A DNA stretch of 64,000 nucleotides from an uncultured Prevotellaceae bacterium. GTDB taxonomy: Bacteria > Bacteroidota > Bacteroidia > Bacteroidales > Muribaculaceae. The stretch is taken from the NCBI GenBank assembly GCA_900541935.1, contig UQLZ01000003.1, positions 1 through 64,000 on the forward strand. Reading direction: 5' to 3'. The first letter of the stretch is position 1. The number at the start of each line of letters is the position of its first letter. Below the pieces are notes generated by a model that saw only the letters and a list, made by a program, of their open reading frames with translations, ran no database searches and was not told the DNA's origin. The position numbers were made by a program, and so were the translations under genes. Of the stretch, positions 32,853 to 42,600 are shown in pieces.

Positions 32853-33740
32853 ATGATAAAAGCAGTAATTGTAGGTTACGGTAATATCGGTAAGTTTGTT
32901 CTTGATGCCCTTATAGAGGCACCTGATTTTGAAATTGCCGGAATTGTACGCCGTGATGTCAGCAATGTCCCTGAAGAGTTGAAGGGATACAAGGTTGTTA
33001 GTGATTTGAAAGATGTTGAGGCAGATGTTGCTATTTTGTGTACTCCTACCCGTAAGGTAGAGGAATATGCAAAGTATGCTTTGTCTCTTGGTATGAATAC
33101 TGTTGACAGTTTCGACATACATACATCAATCAAGGAATTGCGTCGCAGCCTTGGCGAAGAAGCAAAGAAATATGGCAAGGTTTCAGTTATTTCAGCAGGT
33201 TGGGACCCGGGAAGCGACTCGATAGTAAGGGCGTTAATGCAGGTGTGTGCTCCTAAAGGTCTTACATATACTAATTTCGGACCAGGGATGAGTATGGGTC
33301 ATACAGTTGCTGTAAAGGCGATTGAGGGCGTTAAAAATGCTTTGTCAATGACTATTCCATTGGGAACAGGCATTCACCGCCGTATGGTATATGTTGAATT
33401 GCTCGACGGATATAAATTGGAAGACGTTGCTGCTAAGGTAAAGGCTGACCCTTATTTTGTTAATGACGAGACACATGTTATGCAGGTTGCCGATGTTGAT
33501 GAAGTTAAGGATATGGGTCATGGCGTTAATATGGTAAGAAAAGGTGTTTCAGGCAAAACTCAGAATCAGCGTTTCGAATTCCAAATGTCGATCAATAATC
33601 CGGCGTTGACAGCGCAGGTATTGGTAGGGGCGGCGCGTGCTTCAATGCGTCAGAATCCTGGAGCATATACAATGATTGAAGTTCCAGTAATCGATTTTCT
33701 ATATGGCGATAGAGAAGAACTGGTAAGTCATCTCGTTTAG
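32853..33740 (+). CDS. ddh: meso-diaminopimelate D-dehydrogenase
   Basis: A 295-residue NADP-dependent enzyme that makes meso-diaminopimelate from tetrahydrodipicolinate in one step, supplying lysine and peptidoglycan. The Rossmann fold opens VIVGYGNIGKFVLDAL. DAP-dehydrogenase hallmarks follow: LCTPTRKVEEYA, VDSFDIHTSIKELR, ISAGWDPGSDSIVRAL and FGPGMSMGHTVAVKAIEGV, and the C-terminal NNPALTAQVLVGAARA. The gene is only 11 bp after the outer-membrane barrel gene, so it is probably read from the same promoter although the functions differ. In Bacteroidota, the aminotransferase route (DapL) is the usual alternative. Confidence 0.95.
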   Translation: MIKAVIVGYGNIGKFVLDALIEAPDFEIAGIVRRDVSNVPEELKGYKVVSDLKDVEADVAILCTPTRKVEEYAKYALSLGMNTVDSFDIHTSIKELRRSLGEEAKKYGKVSVISAGWDPGSDSIVRALMQVCAPKGLTYTNFGPGMSMGHTVAVKAIEGVKNALSMTIPLGTGIHRRMVYVELLDGYKLEDVAAKVKADPYFVNDETHVMQVADVDEVKDMGHGVNMVRKGVSGKTQNQRFEFQMSINNPALTAQVLVGAARASMRQNPGAYTMIEVPVIDFLYGDREELVSHLV

Positions 33741-33764
33741 AACAGAATTTTTGTAGAATATTGT

Positions 33765-33800
33765 CGGAGTACTGCTTAGCAAAAGGCGGTACTCCGCTTT
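33765..33800 (+). terminator. Terminator after ddh
   Basis: CGGAGTACTGC (33765-33775) pairs with GCGGTACTCCG (33786-33796; one G-U) and is followed by CTTTTGTTTTTT. It ends the PCMD-barrel-ddh transcript. Confidence 0.85.
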
Positions 33801-33866
33801 TGTTTTTTGGCTTGGTATCTACGATAAGCAGTCTATTTAAAAAAAATTAAAATATAATTACGACTA

Positions 33867-33896
33867 TTTGGAATAAGGAATTTTGTTGTACCTTTG
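33867..33896 (+). promoter_or_regulatory. Promoter of the propeller/amidase operon
   Basis: TTTG (33867-33870) and TACCTTTG (33889-33896) are 18 bp apart, a good Bacteroidota promoter. The leader to the first ATG is about 105 bp and contains a run of short A/T repeats only. Confidence 0.75.
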
Positions 33897-34006
33897 AACT
33901 GAATAAGTAGTGGCCGCATAAGAATATTAAAAAATTTTTTAGTTTTTGCTATCCATTATCTTAGAATCGAAAAACTAATATTATTAACTAACATAAAACC
34001 AATTCA

Positions 34007-34879
34007 ATGAAAAAAGTATTCGTAATGGCACTTGCAGTGTGCATGAGCGGAATTCTTTTCGCACAGCCACGCAGTGCTAGCCAACCAGAATTATTGGTGA
34101 AGACAAATTATGGATTGATGGCTCCGGTATGGTCTCCAGACGGGTCTAAAATTGCCATGACTTCAGACAATTACACTGGTATTATTGTTGCAAATGCAGA
34201 TGGTACAAACCTCAAGCAGTTAACAAGTGCGGCAGGAGCCGGCTACAAAATGCAATGGAAAGCCGATAGTAAGCAAATTCTTGGCAGAACAAATGTTGTA
34301 GAGTCAGGTCGCGTTTTTCACGAAGTGAAAGCATGGTCAGTTGACGGTGGCGCAAGCCAGACATTAGTTGCAAAGACAAGGCTTAATGGCACACCAACAT
34401 GGAAGAGTCTTGCTTCAGTTCAAAGAAAGGCAGTAGTTAACGGTAATGTTTATGAAATGATGGTAAACGATCCTGCAGGAGTGGCATCACGCGTTGCTTC
34501 ATTAAAGCAATTCTCTGGTAAAATTATCATCAATCCGGCATTGTCTCCAGACGGTTCAAAGGTTGCATTCCAGGTTCCTGGTAAGGGTATCTATGTTTGC
34601 AATGTTGACGGCTCGGCATTGTCATTCGTTATGAAAGCATCACACCCTGCATGGTTGCCTGACGGTAAGAACCTTATCGCAACAGTAGTAAAGGATAATG
34701 GTGAAGTATTCACTTCTTCAGATATCTACACAGTAAATGTTGCAACAAAAGCAAGTGTTAACTTGACAAGCAACACAAGTGTAGTTCCATTGACACCGGC
34801 TGTTTCTCCTGACGGAAAGAAAGTTGCTTTTGAAAACGCAGCAGATGCAGCTATTTATGTTATTAACCTCAAATACTAA
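34007..34879 (+). CDS. Exported TolB-like (PD40) beta-propeller protein
   Basis: A 290-residue exported protein: signal peptide (1-19, FAQ) followed by about six WD40-like PD40 blades with the repeated motif WSPDGSKIAMTS, WKADSKQILG, LSPDGSKVAFQV, LPDGKNLIATV and VSPDGKKVAFEN. Such propellers usually serve as protein-binding scaffolds; no enzyme residues are seen. It overlaps the amidase start by one base, so the two are translated together and the propeller may present or control the amidase at the cell wall or surface. It lacks a membrane anchor and OmpA-type peptidoglycan-binding domain, unlike Pal/TolB partners. Confidence 0.82.
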   Translation: MKKVFVMALAVCMSGILFAQPRSASQPELLVKTNYGLMAPVWSPDGSKIAMTSDNYTGIIVANADGTNLKQLTSAAGAGYKMQWKADSKQILGRTNVVESGRVFHEVKAWSVDGGASQTLVAKTRLNGTPTWKSLASVQRKAVVNGNVYEMMVNDPAGVASRVASLKQFSGKIIINPALSPDGSKVAFQVPGKGIYVCNVDGSALSFVMKASHPAWLPDGKNLIATVVKDNGEVFTSSDIYTVNVATKASVNLTSNTSVVPLTPAVSPDGKKVAFENAADAAIYVINLKY

Positions 34880-37440
34880 TGAATATGAACCGTTTTACAT
34901 CAAAGATAGCAAAAGGTGCAGTTGCATTATCATTGCTTGCAATGGCAGCACCATCAGTAAACGCTGCTGAGGTAACAGGCTGGGGTGATTTCAAATTATT
35001 CCTTGACCCAGGTCACGCAGGACGTGAAAATCAAGGACTTTGGGGCTATTCCGAAGCAGAAAAAGTGCTTGCTGTTGCTCATACAATCCGTGAGTATCTA
35101 ACTACATATACCGATATGCCGGCTGAAAACTTGAAGTTATGCCGTGAAACAGAGGCTGATCAAGTTAGTTTGGAAGAGCGCTCAGATATGGCAAATGCGT
35201 GGGGCGCAGACTTTTTTTATTCAATCCACTCAGATGCTTCTGCTGCTACAAATACAACAGTTACTTTGTTTGGCGGTTGGCGTAAGGACGGAGTTGAGAT
35301 TGAAAAGACTCCTAATGGCGGTAAGGCATACGGTGAAATCCTTAACCCTAACTTGACAAGCGTTATGCGTATTGAGACTCGCGGTAACTGGCATGACCGT
35401 TGTTTCTATGACAGAGCACCGCAGACTCATACTAACCAATACCCGTATTTGTCGGTTAACCGTCGCTCGAATATGGCTTCATTGTTGAGTGAAGGTGGTT
35501 ACCACACTATCGCTTCACAACAGCAACTTAATATCAACAAGGACTACAAGCGTTTGGAGGCTTTCGCTGCATTCCAATCAATCTTGAAATTCCGCGGTTT
35601 GAATTTGCCTGTTCAAACATTCCTTACAGGTATCATCACAAACTCTGAAAATGGTGTTCCTGTTGACGGTGCTACAGTAACTGTTGAAGGAAAAACTTAT
35701 ACAACAGATACTTGGGAATCAGTATTCAACAAATATACTAAGAACCCGGATTTGATTCATAATGGTTTCTTTTTCTTTGAAAATCTTGAAGCAGGTAAAG
35801 AGGTTGAAATAGTTTTCAACGCTCCTGGTTATGATGAGGTTAAGAAGAAAGTGACTATCAAGTCAAACCTTGAAGGCGTTTCAAATGACAATGTTACATG
35901 GGCAGATATCCAGATGACTTCTAATGCACCTGCAAAGGTTGCTACAATCTCTGTTGAGGATCCTACTAATGTAACTCCTGTTTATCCGCTTGTATTGACT
36001 TTCTCAAGAAAGATGGATAAGGCTTCTGTCGAGCAGGCATTCTCTATCAGCAATAATGGTGAGGTTGCATTGTCTTGGGAAAACGACTATACTTTGAGCA
36101 TTGACTTGAGCAAGTTGCAGGCTCTTCAGTCTTATACAATCAAAATTGACGGTTCTATCGCTAAGAACTCCCAAACTAACCAACCGTTTGACGGTAACGG
36201 TGACGGTGTTGGCGGTGACAACTATGAATTGGTTATCACAATGGCTGAACCTGACGTAGATGCTCCTAAGATTGTTTCAACAACTCCGGCTATGGACGGC
36301 GAGGTTGCTTATACTCTTCGCCCGGTTATCCGTGTTGAATTTGACGAAATCCTTAACTGGAATGAAGATAAGAACGGTACTGCTTTGACATTGACAGATG
36401 CTGCCGGTAAGGAATATGCTGGTAAGTTGACTCATGACATCATTGGCGAGGCTTCTGTTCTTCACTATTACTTGGCAGAAGACCTTCCTTTGGATAAGTG
36501 TTTCCTTGTAACTCTTGCTGGAGGCTTGGCTGACTTGTCTGGCAACGAAACAAAAGAAACTAAGTTCCGCTTCCTTTCAGAATATAGAGGCATTCTAAGT
36601 CAAGAAACATTGCTTGAACTTGATGACATTGCTGGTTTCTGGGCTCCTGACGGTTCTGGTTCTTCTGAAGGCTTGACTCAAGAATCTAACTTCTTTAAGG
36701 CTGATTCTAAGTCTGCAACAGGTACAGGTGGCTCAGTTAAGTTGATTTACGACTTTGACCAGACTTCAACAGGAAACTTGTGGCAAATCCGCGAATACCA
36801 CTCTGGTCAAAATATCAAAAAGACAACAACAGACGGAGTCTTGACATTCTGGCTATACGGTGATGGTTCAAACAACTCAGTCTCAGCAATGGTTCGTGCT
36901 GGTACTAAAGCATCTGGTGGCTTGAAACATAATCTTAAGACTATCAACTTCCGTGGTTGGAATCTCATTGTTTGGGATTTGAAAAATGATGAATACGCTC
37001 ACTTTACAGGTACGGATGAACTTGTTGACGCATGGAAATTCGACAGTTTCTTCTTGAAACATGAGAATACAGATGCAGATCCTACCCTGCCGCAACAGGC
37101 ATGGAAGGGTGCTATCAATATTGACAAGTTTGAATTTAATAAGTTCGACAATGCAGCAGTAAGAACAGCAAAGATTGAAGATATTCAGATTGGTTCAGGT
37201 GCGGTAGAAGAATTGGGCGTTGAAGCATTGAGCATTGTTAAGAGTGCAAACGTATTGACAGTTTCTGCTCCTGTAGCAGTTGAGGTAATCGACGTATTCA
37301 ATGCTGCTGGTGTAAGAGTGCTTTCACTTGCTCCTGCTGCTCAAATGGCAGAAGTTGCTATCGACGGTCTTGAAAGAGGCGTTTACATCGTGAATGTAAA
37401 GGCAGGTTCTCTTGCTAAGACAGTTAAGTTTGTGAAATAA
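34879..37440 (+). CDS. Secreted N-acetylmuramoyl-L-alanine amidase with T9SS sorting domain
   Basis: An 853-residue secreted zinc amidase that cuts the bond between the sugar and peptide of peptidoglycan. Signal peptide (about 1-29, cleaved after VNA), Amidase_3 domain (about 35-238) with the zinc ligands in LDPGHAG, GYSEAEKV and SIHSDAS and catalytic Glu in LSEGGYHT. Then a carboxypeptidase-regulatory-like domain (about 250-345), two SbsA/Big_5-type Ig domains (about 350-455 and 460-565), a jelly-roll-like region (about 575-770) and a T9SS type A C-terminal signal (IDVFNAAGVRVLSLAP ... LERGVYIVNVKAG ... KFVK). The sorting domain implies export through the outer membrane, so its target is probably other bacteria's walls or shed peptidoglycan and not its own septum. 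One-base overlap with the propeller gene. Confidence 0.9.
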   Translation: MNMNRFTSKIAKGAVALSLLAMAAPSVNAAEVTGWGDFKLFLDPGHAGRENQGLWGYSEAEKVLAVAHTIREYLTTYTDMPAENLKLCRETEADQVSLEERSDMANAWGADFFYSIHSDASAATNTTVTLFGGWRKDGVEIEKTPNGGKAYGEILNPNLTSVMRIETRGNWHDRCFYDRAPQTHTNQYPYLSVNRRSNMASLLSEGGYHTIASQQQLNINKDYKRLEAFAAFQSILKFRGLNLPVQTFLTGIITNSENGVPVDGATVTVEGKTYTTDTWESVFNKYTKNPDLIHNGFFFFENLEAGKEVEIVFNAPGYDEVKKKVTIKSNLEGVSNDNVTWADIQMTSNAPAKVATISVEDPTNVTPVYPLVLTFSRKMDKASVEQAFSISNNGEVALSWENDYTLSIDLSKLQALQSYTIKIDGSIAKNSQTNQPFDGNGDGVGGDNYELVITMAEPDVDAPKIVSTTPAMDGEVAYTLRPVIRVEFDEILNWNEDKNGTALTLTDAAGKEYAGKLTHDIIGEASVLHYYLAEDLPLDKCFLVTLAGGLADLSGNETKETKFRFLSEYRGILSQETLLELDDIAGFWAPDGSGSSEGLTQESNFFKADSKSATGTGGSVKLIYDFDQTSTGNLWQIREYHSGQNIKKTTTDGVLTFWLYGDGSNNSVSAMVRAGTKASGGLKHNLKTINFRGWNLIVWDLKNDEYAHFTGTDELVDAWKFDSFFLKHENTDADPTLPQQAWKGAINIDKFEFNKFDNAAVRTAKIEDIQIGSGAVEELGVEALSIVKSANVLTVSAPVAVEVIDVFNAAGVRVLSLAPAAQMAEVAIDGLERGVYIVNVKAGSLAKTVKFVK

Positions 37441-37461
37441 TCATTTTCTACAAATAATGTT

Positions 37462-37490
37462 AAGGAGGTCGCTTTGTGGCCTCCTTTTTT
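37462..37490 (+). terminator. Terminator after the amidase gene
   Basis: AAGGAGGTC (37462-37470) pairs with GGCCTCCTT (37478-37486, one G-U) followed by TTTTG, 21 bp after the stop codon. Confidence 0.88.
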
Positions 37491-37531
37491 GTTGTGTATA
37501 AGTTGATTATAATATAATTTAACTTAGAAAG

Positions 37532-37564
37532 TTTAGCAAATAGGGCTAAAAATGATTAATTTTG
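37532..37564 (+). promoter_or_regulatory. Promoter of the metal-efflux operon
   Basis: TTTA (37532-37535) and TAATTTTG (37557-37564), 21 bp apart, resemble the Bacteroidota consensus. The GTG start of the first gene is 20 bp downstream. Confidence 0.6.
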
Positions 37565-37584
37565 TAAACCAATAGACCATAAAA

Positions 37585-38007
37585 GTGAAACGTTATATTC
37601 CTATATCATTGATAATTGTGCTGTTTGCCGGGATTTCTCTCTTGGTACATACTGCTTTACCCCATGTTCATCATGATAAGAGTATAACTGTTGTTTTGCC
37701 GTGGCATAGTGATGAGCCGTGTAGTGAATCGGGTCATCAGCATCATCATAATGCTTGCCTGATAAGCACAATCTTGGTTTCGTCAAATTCCGATGAGAAC
37801 GAAAAGATTGAGTTGGCGGAAGCTAATTCCGAAAGCAGTTCGGATGTTATCGCTAAATTCATAAGCGACTTTTTTTGTTTAGAAAATTTATATCATTATT
37901 TTGTAAGGCAGTCCGTTATCAAATGGTATGGATTTAAAGCCTTAAAAGTATTAAGTATTTCTGTTTCATGCAATTTATTGCGTGCTCCTCCTGTAAGTTC
38001 TTTTTAG
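37585..38007 (+). CDS. His-rich exported protein of the metal-efflux operon (DUF6769-like)
   Basis: A 140-residue protein with a GTG start, an N-terminal membrane/signal segment (about 5-25) and two His clusters, HVHHDK (26-31) and GHQHHHNACL (about 50-59), with a nearby Cys. The rest is mixed and ends with a second weakly hydrophobic stretch. It is the first gene of an operon for RND heavy-metal efflux. Proteins of this size and pattern commonly sit before czc/cus-type genes in Bacteroidota and are thought to bind metal in the periplasm. The family name is tentative; metal binding is inferred from composition. Confidence 0.6.
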   Translation: MKRYIPISLIIVLFAGISLLVHTALPHVHHDKSITVVLPWHSDEPCSESGHQHHHNACLISTILVSSNSDENEKIELAEANSESSSDVIAKFISDFFCLENLYHYFVRQSVIKWYGFKALKVLSISVSCNLLRAPPVSSF

Positions 38008-38086
38008 AGTTAGTAAACACAATTAAGAACTTAACATAGTGCGTTATGCCGTTATGCATAAGTTGCACGATCATATAAAACATTCA

Positions 38087-39589
38087 ATGAAAAAAATATT
38101 TTTATTTTTGGCGGCAGTTGCTTTATTAGCCGTCAATACAGGTTGCCATAATCATGAGCACAAGGAAGAACATGTTCATGCGGAAAAATTGCAGTTAACA
38201 GGTTATGGCGCGGATTACGAGGTTTTTGCAGTTGCTTCTCCTTTTGTTGTTGGTGAAGAGTCACATATTTCTGCTCACATTTCCAAGTTGTCTGATTTTA
38301 AGCCTCTCGAAAAGGGTGAGGTGACAGCAACTCTTGAAGTAGGTGGGGCAAAGATATCTGCAACAGTTAAGGAACCAATAGAGCCTGGTATCTTTAAAAT
38401 TGGAATTAAGCCGGAAAAGGCAGGTGCTGGAAAACTTGTTTTCGACATAACAGGCGAAAATGGAAAATCACAGGTGGTTGTTGCCGACATTGCGGTATTT
38501 GATGATGAGCATGCCGCACACGAGGATGCTCATTCGAAAGAAGTTGAAAGCAGCAACGGCGTTCAGTTCTCCAAAGAAATGAGTTGGAAAGTTGATTTTG
38601 CCACAGAGGTTTGTAACCCAATGCCATTTGGCGAGGTTATCAGAACCATTGCACAGATAGAGCCGTCGCAGGGTGATGAAAAACTCGTTACTGCAAAGGC
38701 TTCTGGCGTTGTTACTTTTGCAAGACCGGGCCTTGTGGAGGGTGCTGCTGTATCTGCCGGTAGTGCTATCTTCCATATTGACGGCAGTGGTATGGCTGAT
38801 AATAACTTGTCTGTCAAGTTGGCACAAGTGGAAAGCGACTACAATTACGCAAAGCAGAACCTTGAAAGAAAGAAGGAACTTGCAAAGGATAATATCGTTT
38901 CTGCAAAGGATTTGCAGGAGGCAGAGCGTTTGTTTAAATCTGCCGAGGCTGAATATAATAATCTAAACGGTCATTTTGCAGCAGGAAAGCAGGTTGTTAC
39001 TGCTCCGATATCAGGTTTTGTAAAGCAATTGTTCGTTAAAAACGGCGAGTTCGTTCAGGCAGGTCAGGCTGTTGCTTCGGTATCGCAAAATAGAAATCTT
39101 TATATAACGGCAGAATTGCAACCGTCATATTATCCATTGCTTTCAAGAATTGAGTCAGCGAATTTCCGTGGATTGAATAGCGATAAAGTTTATTCTGTAA
39201 GCGAATTGGGCGGCAGACTGGTTTCTTACAGCAGAAATGTTTCTGCAGATTCACCTTTATTGCCAGTCGTTTTCCAGGTTAACAATAATATAGACCTGTT
39301 GCCAGGTTCATTTGTTGAAATGTTTATCTACACAAATAAAGCAACTAATTGCCTTGCTGTTCCTAATGGGGCATTGGTAGAGGAAATGGGTAATTTCTTT
39401 GTATTTGTGCAGTTAACTCCGGCATTCTTTGAAAAGCGTCAGGTGACAATCGGAACAACAGATGGCAAACGAGTACAGATTCTTTCTGGCGTTAAAGCAG
39501 GAGAAAGAGTTGTCAGCAAAGGAGCAGTTATGGTGAAACTTGCGCAGGCTTCAGGTAAATTGGATGCTCATTCAGGTCACGTTCATTAA
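38087..39589 (+). CDS. RND heavy-metal efflux adaptor lipoprotein (CzcB/CusB-like)
   Basis: A periplasmic adaptor of 500 residues that bridges the inner-membrane pump and the outer-membrane channel. Start set at MKKIFLFLAA, which gives a proper lipoprotein signal with lipobox (VNTGCHNHEHKEEHVHAEK, Cys near 20); the longer frame has no ATG-supported signal. The sequence right after the lipid Cys is His-rich, suiting metal capture. Then a beta domain (about 35-145), and the adaptor core with lipoyl-like halves (VTAKASGVVTFARPGLVEGAAVSAG and VTAPISGFVKQLFVKNGEFVQAGQ) around a coiled coil (about 255-300), and beta-barrel and membrane-proximal domains. Part of a four-gene operon. Confidence 0.9.
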   Translation: MKKIFLFLAAVALLAVNTGCHNHEHKEEHVHAEKLQLTGYGADYEVFAVASPFVVGEESHISAHISKLSDFKPLEKGEVTATLEVGGAKISATVKEPIEPGIFKIGIKPEKAGAGKLVFDITGENGKSQVVVADIAVFDDEHAAHEDAHSKEVESSNGVQFSKEMSWKVDFATEVCNPMPFGEVIRTIAQIEPSQGDEKLVTAKASGVVTFARPGLVEGAAVSAGSAIFHIDGSGMADNNLSVKLAQVESDYNYAKQNLERKKELAKDNIVSAKDLQEAERLFKSAEAEYNNLNGHFAAGKQVVTAPISGFVKQLFVKNGEFVQAGQAVASVSQNRNLYITAELQPSYYPLLSRIESANFRGLNSDKVYSVSELGGRLVSYSRNVSADSPLLPVVFQVNNNIDLLPGSFVEMFIYTNKATNCLAVPNGALVEEMGNFFVFVQLTPAFFEKRQVTIGTTDGKRVQILSGVKAGERVVSKGAVMVKLAQASGKLDAHSGHVH

Positions 39590-39604
39590 TAGGGAGGGCT
39601 TCTT

Positions 39605-42600
39605 ATGAATTTTATTAATGGTATAATAAAAGTCTCCCTGAAAAACCGTTTGCTCGTGTTGCTTGGGGCTATTTTGCTGGTCATTGGCGGTGTATATTCT
39701 TCACGGAATATGGATGTCGATGTCTTTCCAGACCTTACAGCCCCAACAGTTGTTATTATGACTGATGCGCACGGAATGGCAACGGAAGAGGTTGAGCGAT
39801 TGGTTACTTTCCCGATAGAAACAGCGGTTAACGGTGCAACAAATGTGCGCCGCGTCCGTTCCGCTTCCATGTACGGCTATTCTTTTGTGTGGACTGAATT
39901 TGATTGGGGTATGGATATCTTCAAAGCCCGTCAGATTGTCAGCGAAAAAATGGTTACTCTTAACGGAACTTTGCCTGAAGGCATCACTCCTGTTCTTGCT
40001 CCGCAGTCAAGCGTTATGGGTGAAATTCTCTTTATTGGCTTGCAGGCGGATACAACGTCGATGATGGAGTTGAGAACGCTTGCAGAATGGGTTATTAAGC
40101 CTGCTATCTTGGCTACTGGCGGCGTTTCGCAGGTTACAATTATCGGTGGCGACTATAAGCAGTATCAGATTCTTGCCGATCCGCAGAGGATGAACAAGTA
40201 TGGAGTTTCTATTGATGACCTTGAAGCGGTTGGTAAAACATTAAGTACAAATTCTACAGGTGGCGTAGTGCGTGATTTCGGTAATGAGTTCGCTTTGCGT
40301 GGTATGGGCCGTTCAACGGATTTGGAAGAGTTGGGCTCTACGCTTGTAAAGACGCTAAACGGAAAACCTATTGTATTATCAGATGTTGCTGATGTTGTTA
40401 TCGGTAGTGCTGTAAAGATGGGTTATGCTTCGCAAAATGGGCAGCCGGCAATCATTTTGTCTGTGTCAAAGCAACCGAATATCAATACGCTGAACGTTAC
40501 TGAAAAGATTGAGGAGAATTTAGAGAATATCCGAAAGTCACTTCCTTCTGACATTAAGATGGATACAAAGATTTTCCGTCAGGCAGACTTTATTGAGACT
40601 TCTGTTAATAATGTTGGTAGTGCATTGCTTGAAGGTGCTATCTTCGTTATCCTTATATTGTTTATCTTCTTGAACAGTTACCGTACCACGGTTATTTCTA
40701 TTATTGCCATTCCACTGTCTTTGCTCGGAACGGTTATCGTTTTATATCTTTTGGGTATGAATATCAATACGATGACCCTTGGTGGTATGTGCATTGCTAT
40801 CGGCTCTCTTGTTGATGACGCGATTATTGATGTGGAAAACGTTTATAAGCGGTTGAGGCAAAACTATAAGCGCCCGAAGGAGGAGAGAACACCTGCTCTT
40901 ACAATCGTCTATGAGGCTTCAAAGGAGATTCGTGCGTCAATCTTGAATGCAACGTTTATCATCATGGTTGCGTTTGTTCCGTTGTTCTTCCTATCAGGTA
41001 TGGAAGGCAGAATGTTGAAGCCACTCGGTATTGCATATATCATCTCTCTATTTATGTCACTGATAGTTGCAATGACTGTAACACCGCTATTGTGCCACCT
41101 TATTTTATCTAATGACAAGTATTTGTCAAAAAATGAAAAAGACAGTTGGCTTACAAGAAAACTTTCGTCAGGTTACTATCATTCCTTGTCGTGGGTATTG
41201 GGCAAAAAGAAATTGGTTATTTCGACAACGGTGATTCTTCTCGTTGGTTCGTTTGTAACGCTCTTGTCTATGGGACAGAGTTTCTTGCCAGATTTCAATG
41301 AAGGCTCGGCAACAATCTCTGCGGTGGCAAAACCCGGAGTTTCACTTGAAGTTAACAATCAGCTTGGAAATTTGATAGAAACAGAGTTGCTGAAAATTCC
41401 TGAAGTAACGGCAACCGCACGCCGTACAGGTCGTGGCGAGTTGGACGAGCACTCACAGGCGACAAATAGTGCCGAAATCGATGTCCAATTCGTTTTGAAA
41501 GACCGTTCTCGTGATGAGGTTTTCAATGATATGCGTAAGTGTATGGCTTCTATTCCTGGCATTGCGGCAACTGTAGGTCAGCCTCTTGGACACCGTATTG
41601 ACCACATGCTGTCGGGAACGAGGGCAAGTATTGCTATCAAGTTGTTTGGTACGGATATTAGCCGCATGTATATGATTGGCAACCAAATCAAGAGTGAAAT
41701 AGAAGGTATTGAGGGTCTTGTTGACGTCAGTGTAGAGCAACAGACCGAGACCCCGCAGTTGCAGGTGCGTGCAAACCGTGCAGCCTTGGCTAAGTATGGC
41801 ATCACGATGGAGCATTTCAATAAGTTTATCGAGTTGGCGTTTGCCGGTGTTCGCCTTTCAGACGTTTATGAAGGTCAGCGCAGTTTTGATTTGATTTTGC
41901 GTCTAAATAAGAATTATACGGAGAGTATAGAAGATGTGAAAAATGCTTTGATAGATACAGGCGACGGTGGCAAAGTGCCGTTGAGCGAGGTTGCTGAAAT
42001 TGTTTCCGTAGGCGGTCCTAATACTGTTTCAAGGGAGAATGTTCAGCGTAAATTGGTCGTTTCTGCCAATGTTTCTGGTCGTGATTTGGGTAGTGCCGTT
42101 GATGATATACGCTCAAAGATTGAGGAGACTATCAAATTGCCGGAGGGTTATCGTGTTGAATATGGTGGCCAGTTTGAAAGTGCACAAAGTGCTACGCGGA
42201 CGCTGGCTTTGACAACGGTTATTGCAATCTTTGTTATCTTCTTGTTGCTATATGGCGAATTTAAGAGTGCTTCACTTTCAGGTATCGTTTTGATAACATT
42301 GCCTCTTGCTCTTATCGGTGGCGTATTTGCAGTAGCGGTAACTTCTGGAGTTGTTAGTATTCCGTCGATTATCGGATTTATTACCCTCTTCGGCGTTGCA
42401 ACGCGTAATGGTATATTGTTGATTTCTAAGTATAAGCACTTGCAGGAAGAAGGAGAGCCATTGCGACAGACAGTTCTTGACGGTTCTATAGACCGTTTGA
42501 ATCCTATTTTGATGACGGCATTGACTTCTGCACTTGCGCTTATACCGTTGATTATCAATGGAGACAAGCCTGGTAACGAAATACAGAGTCCTATGGCGGT

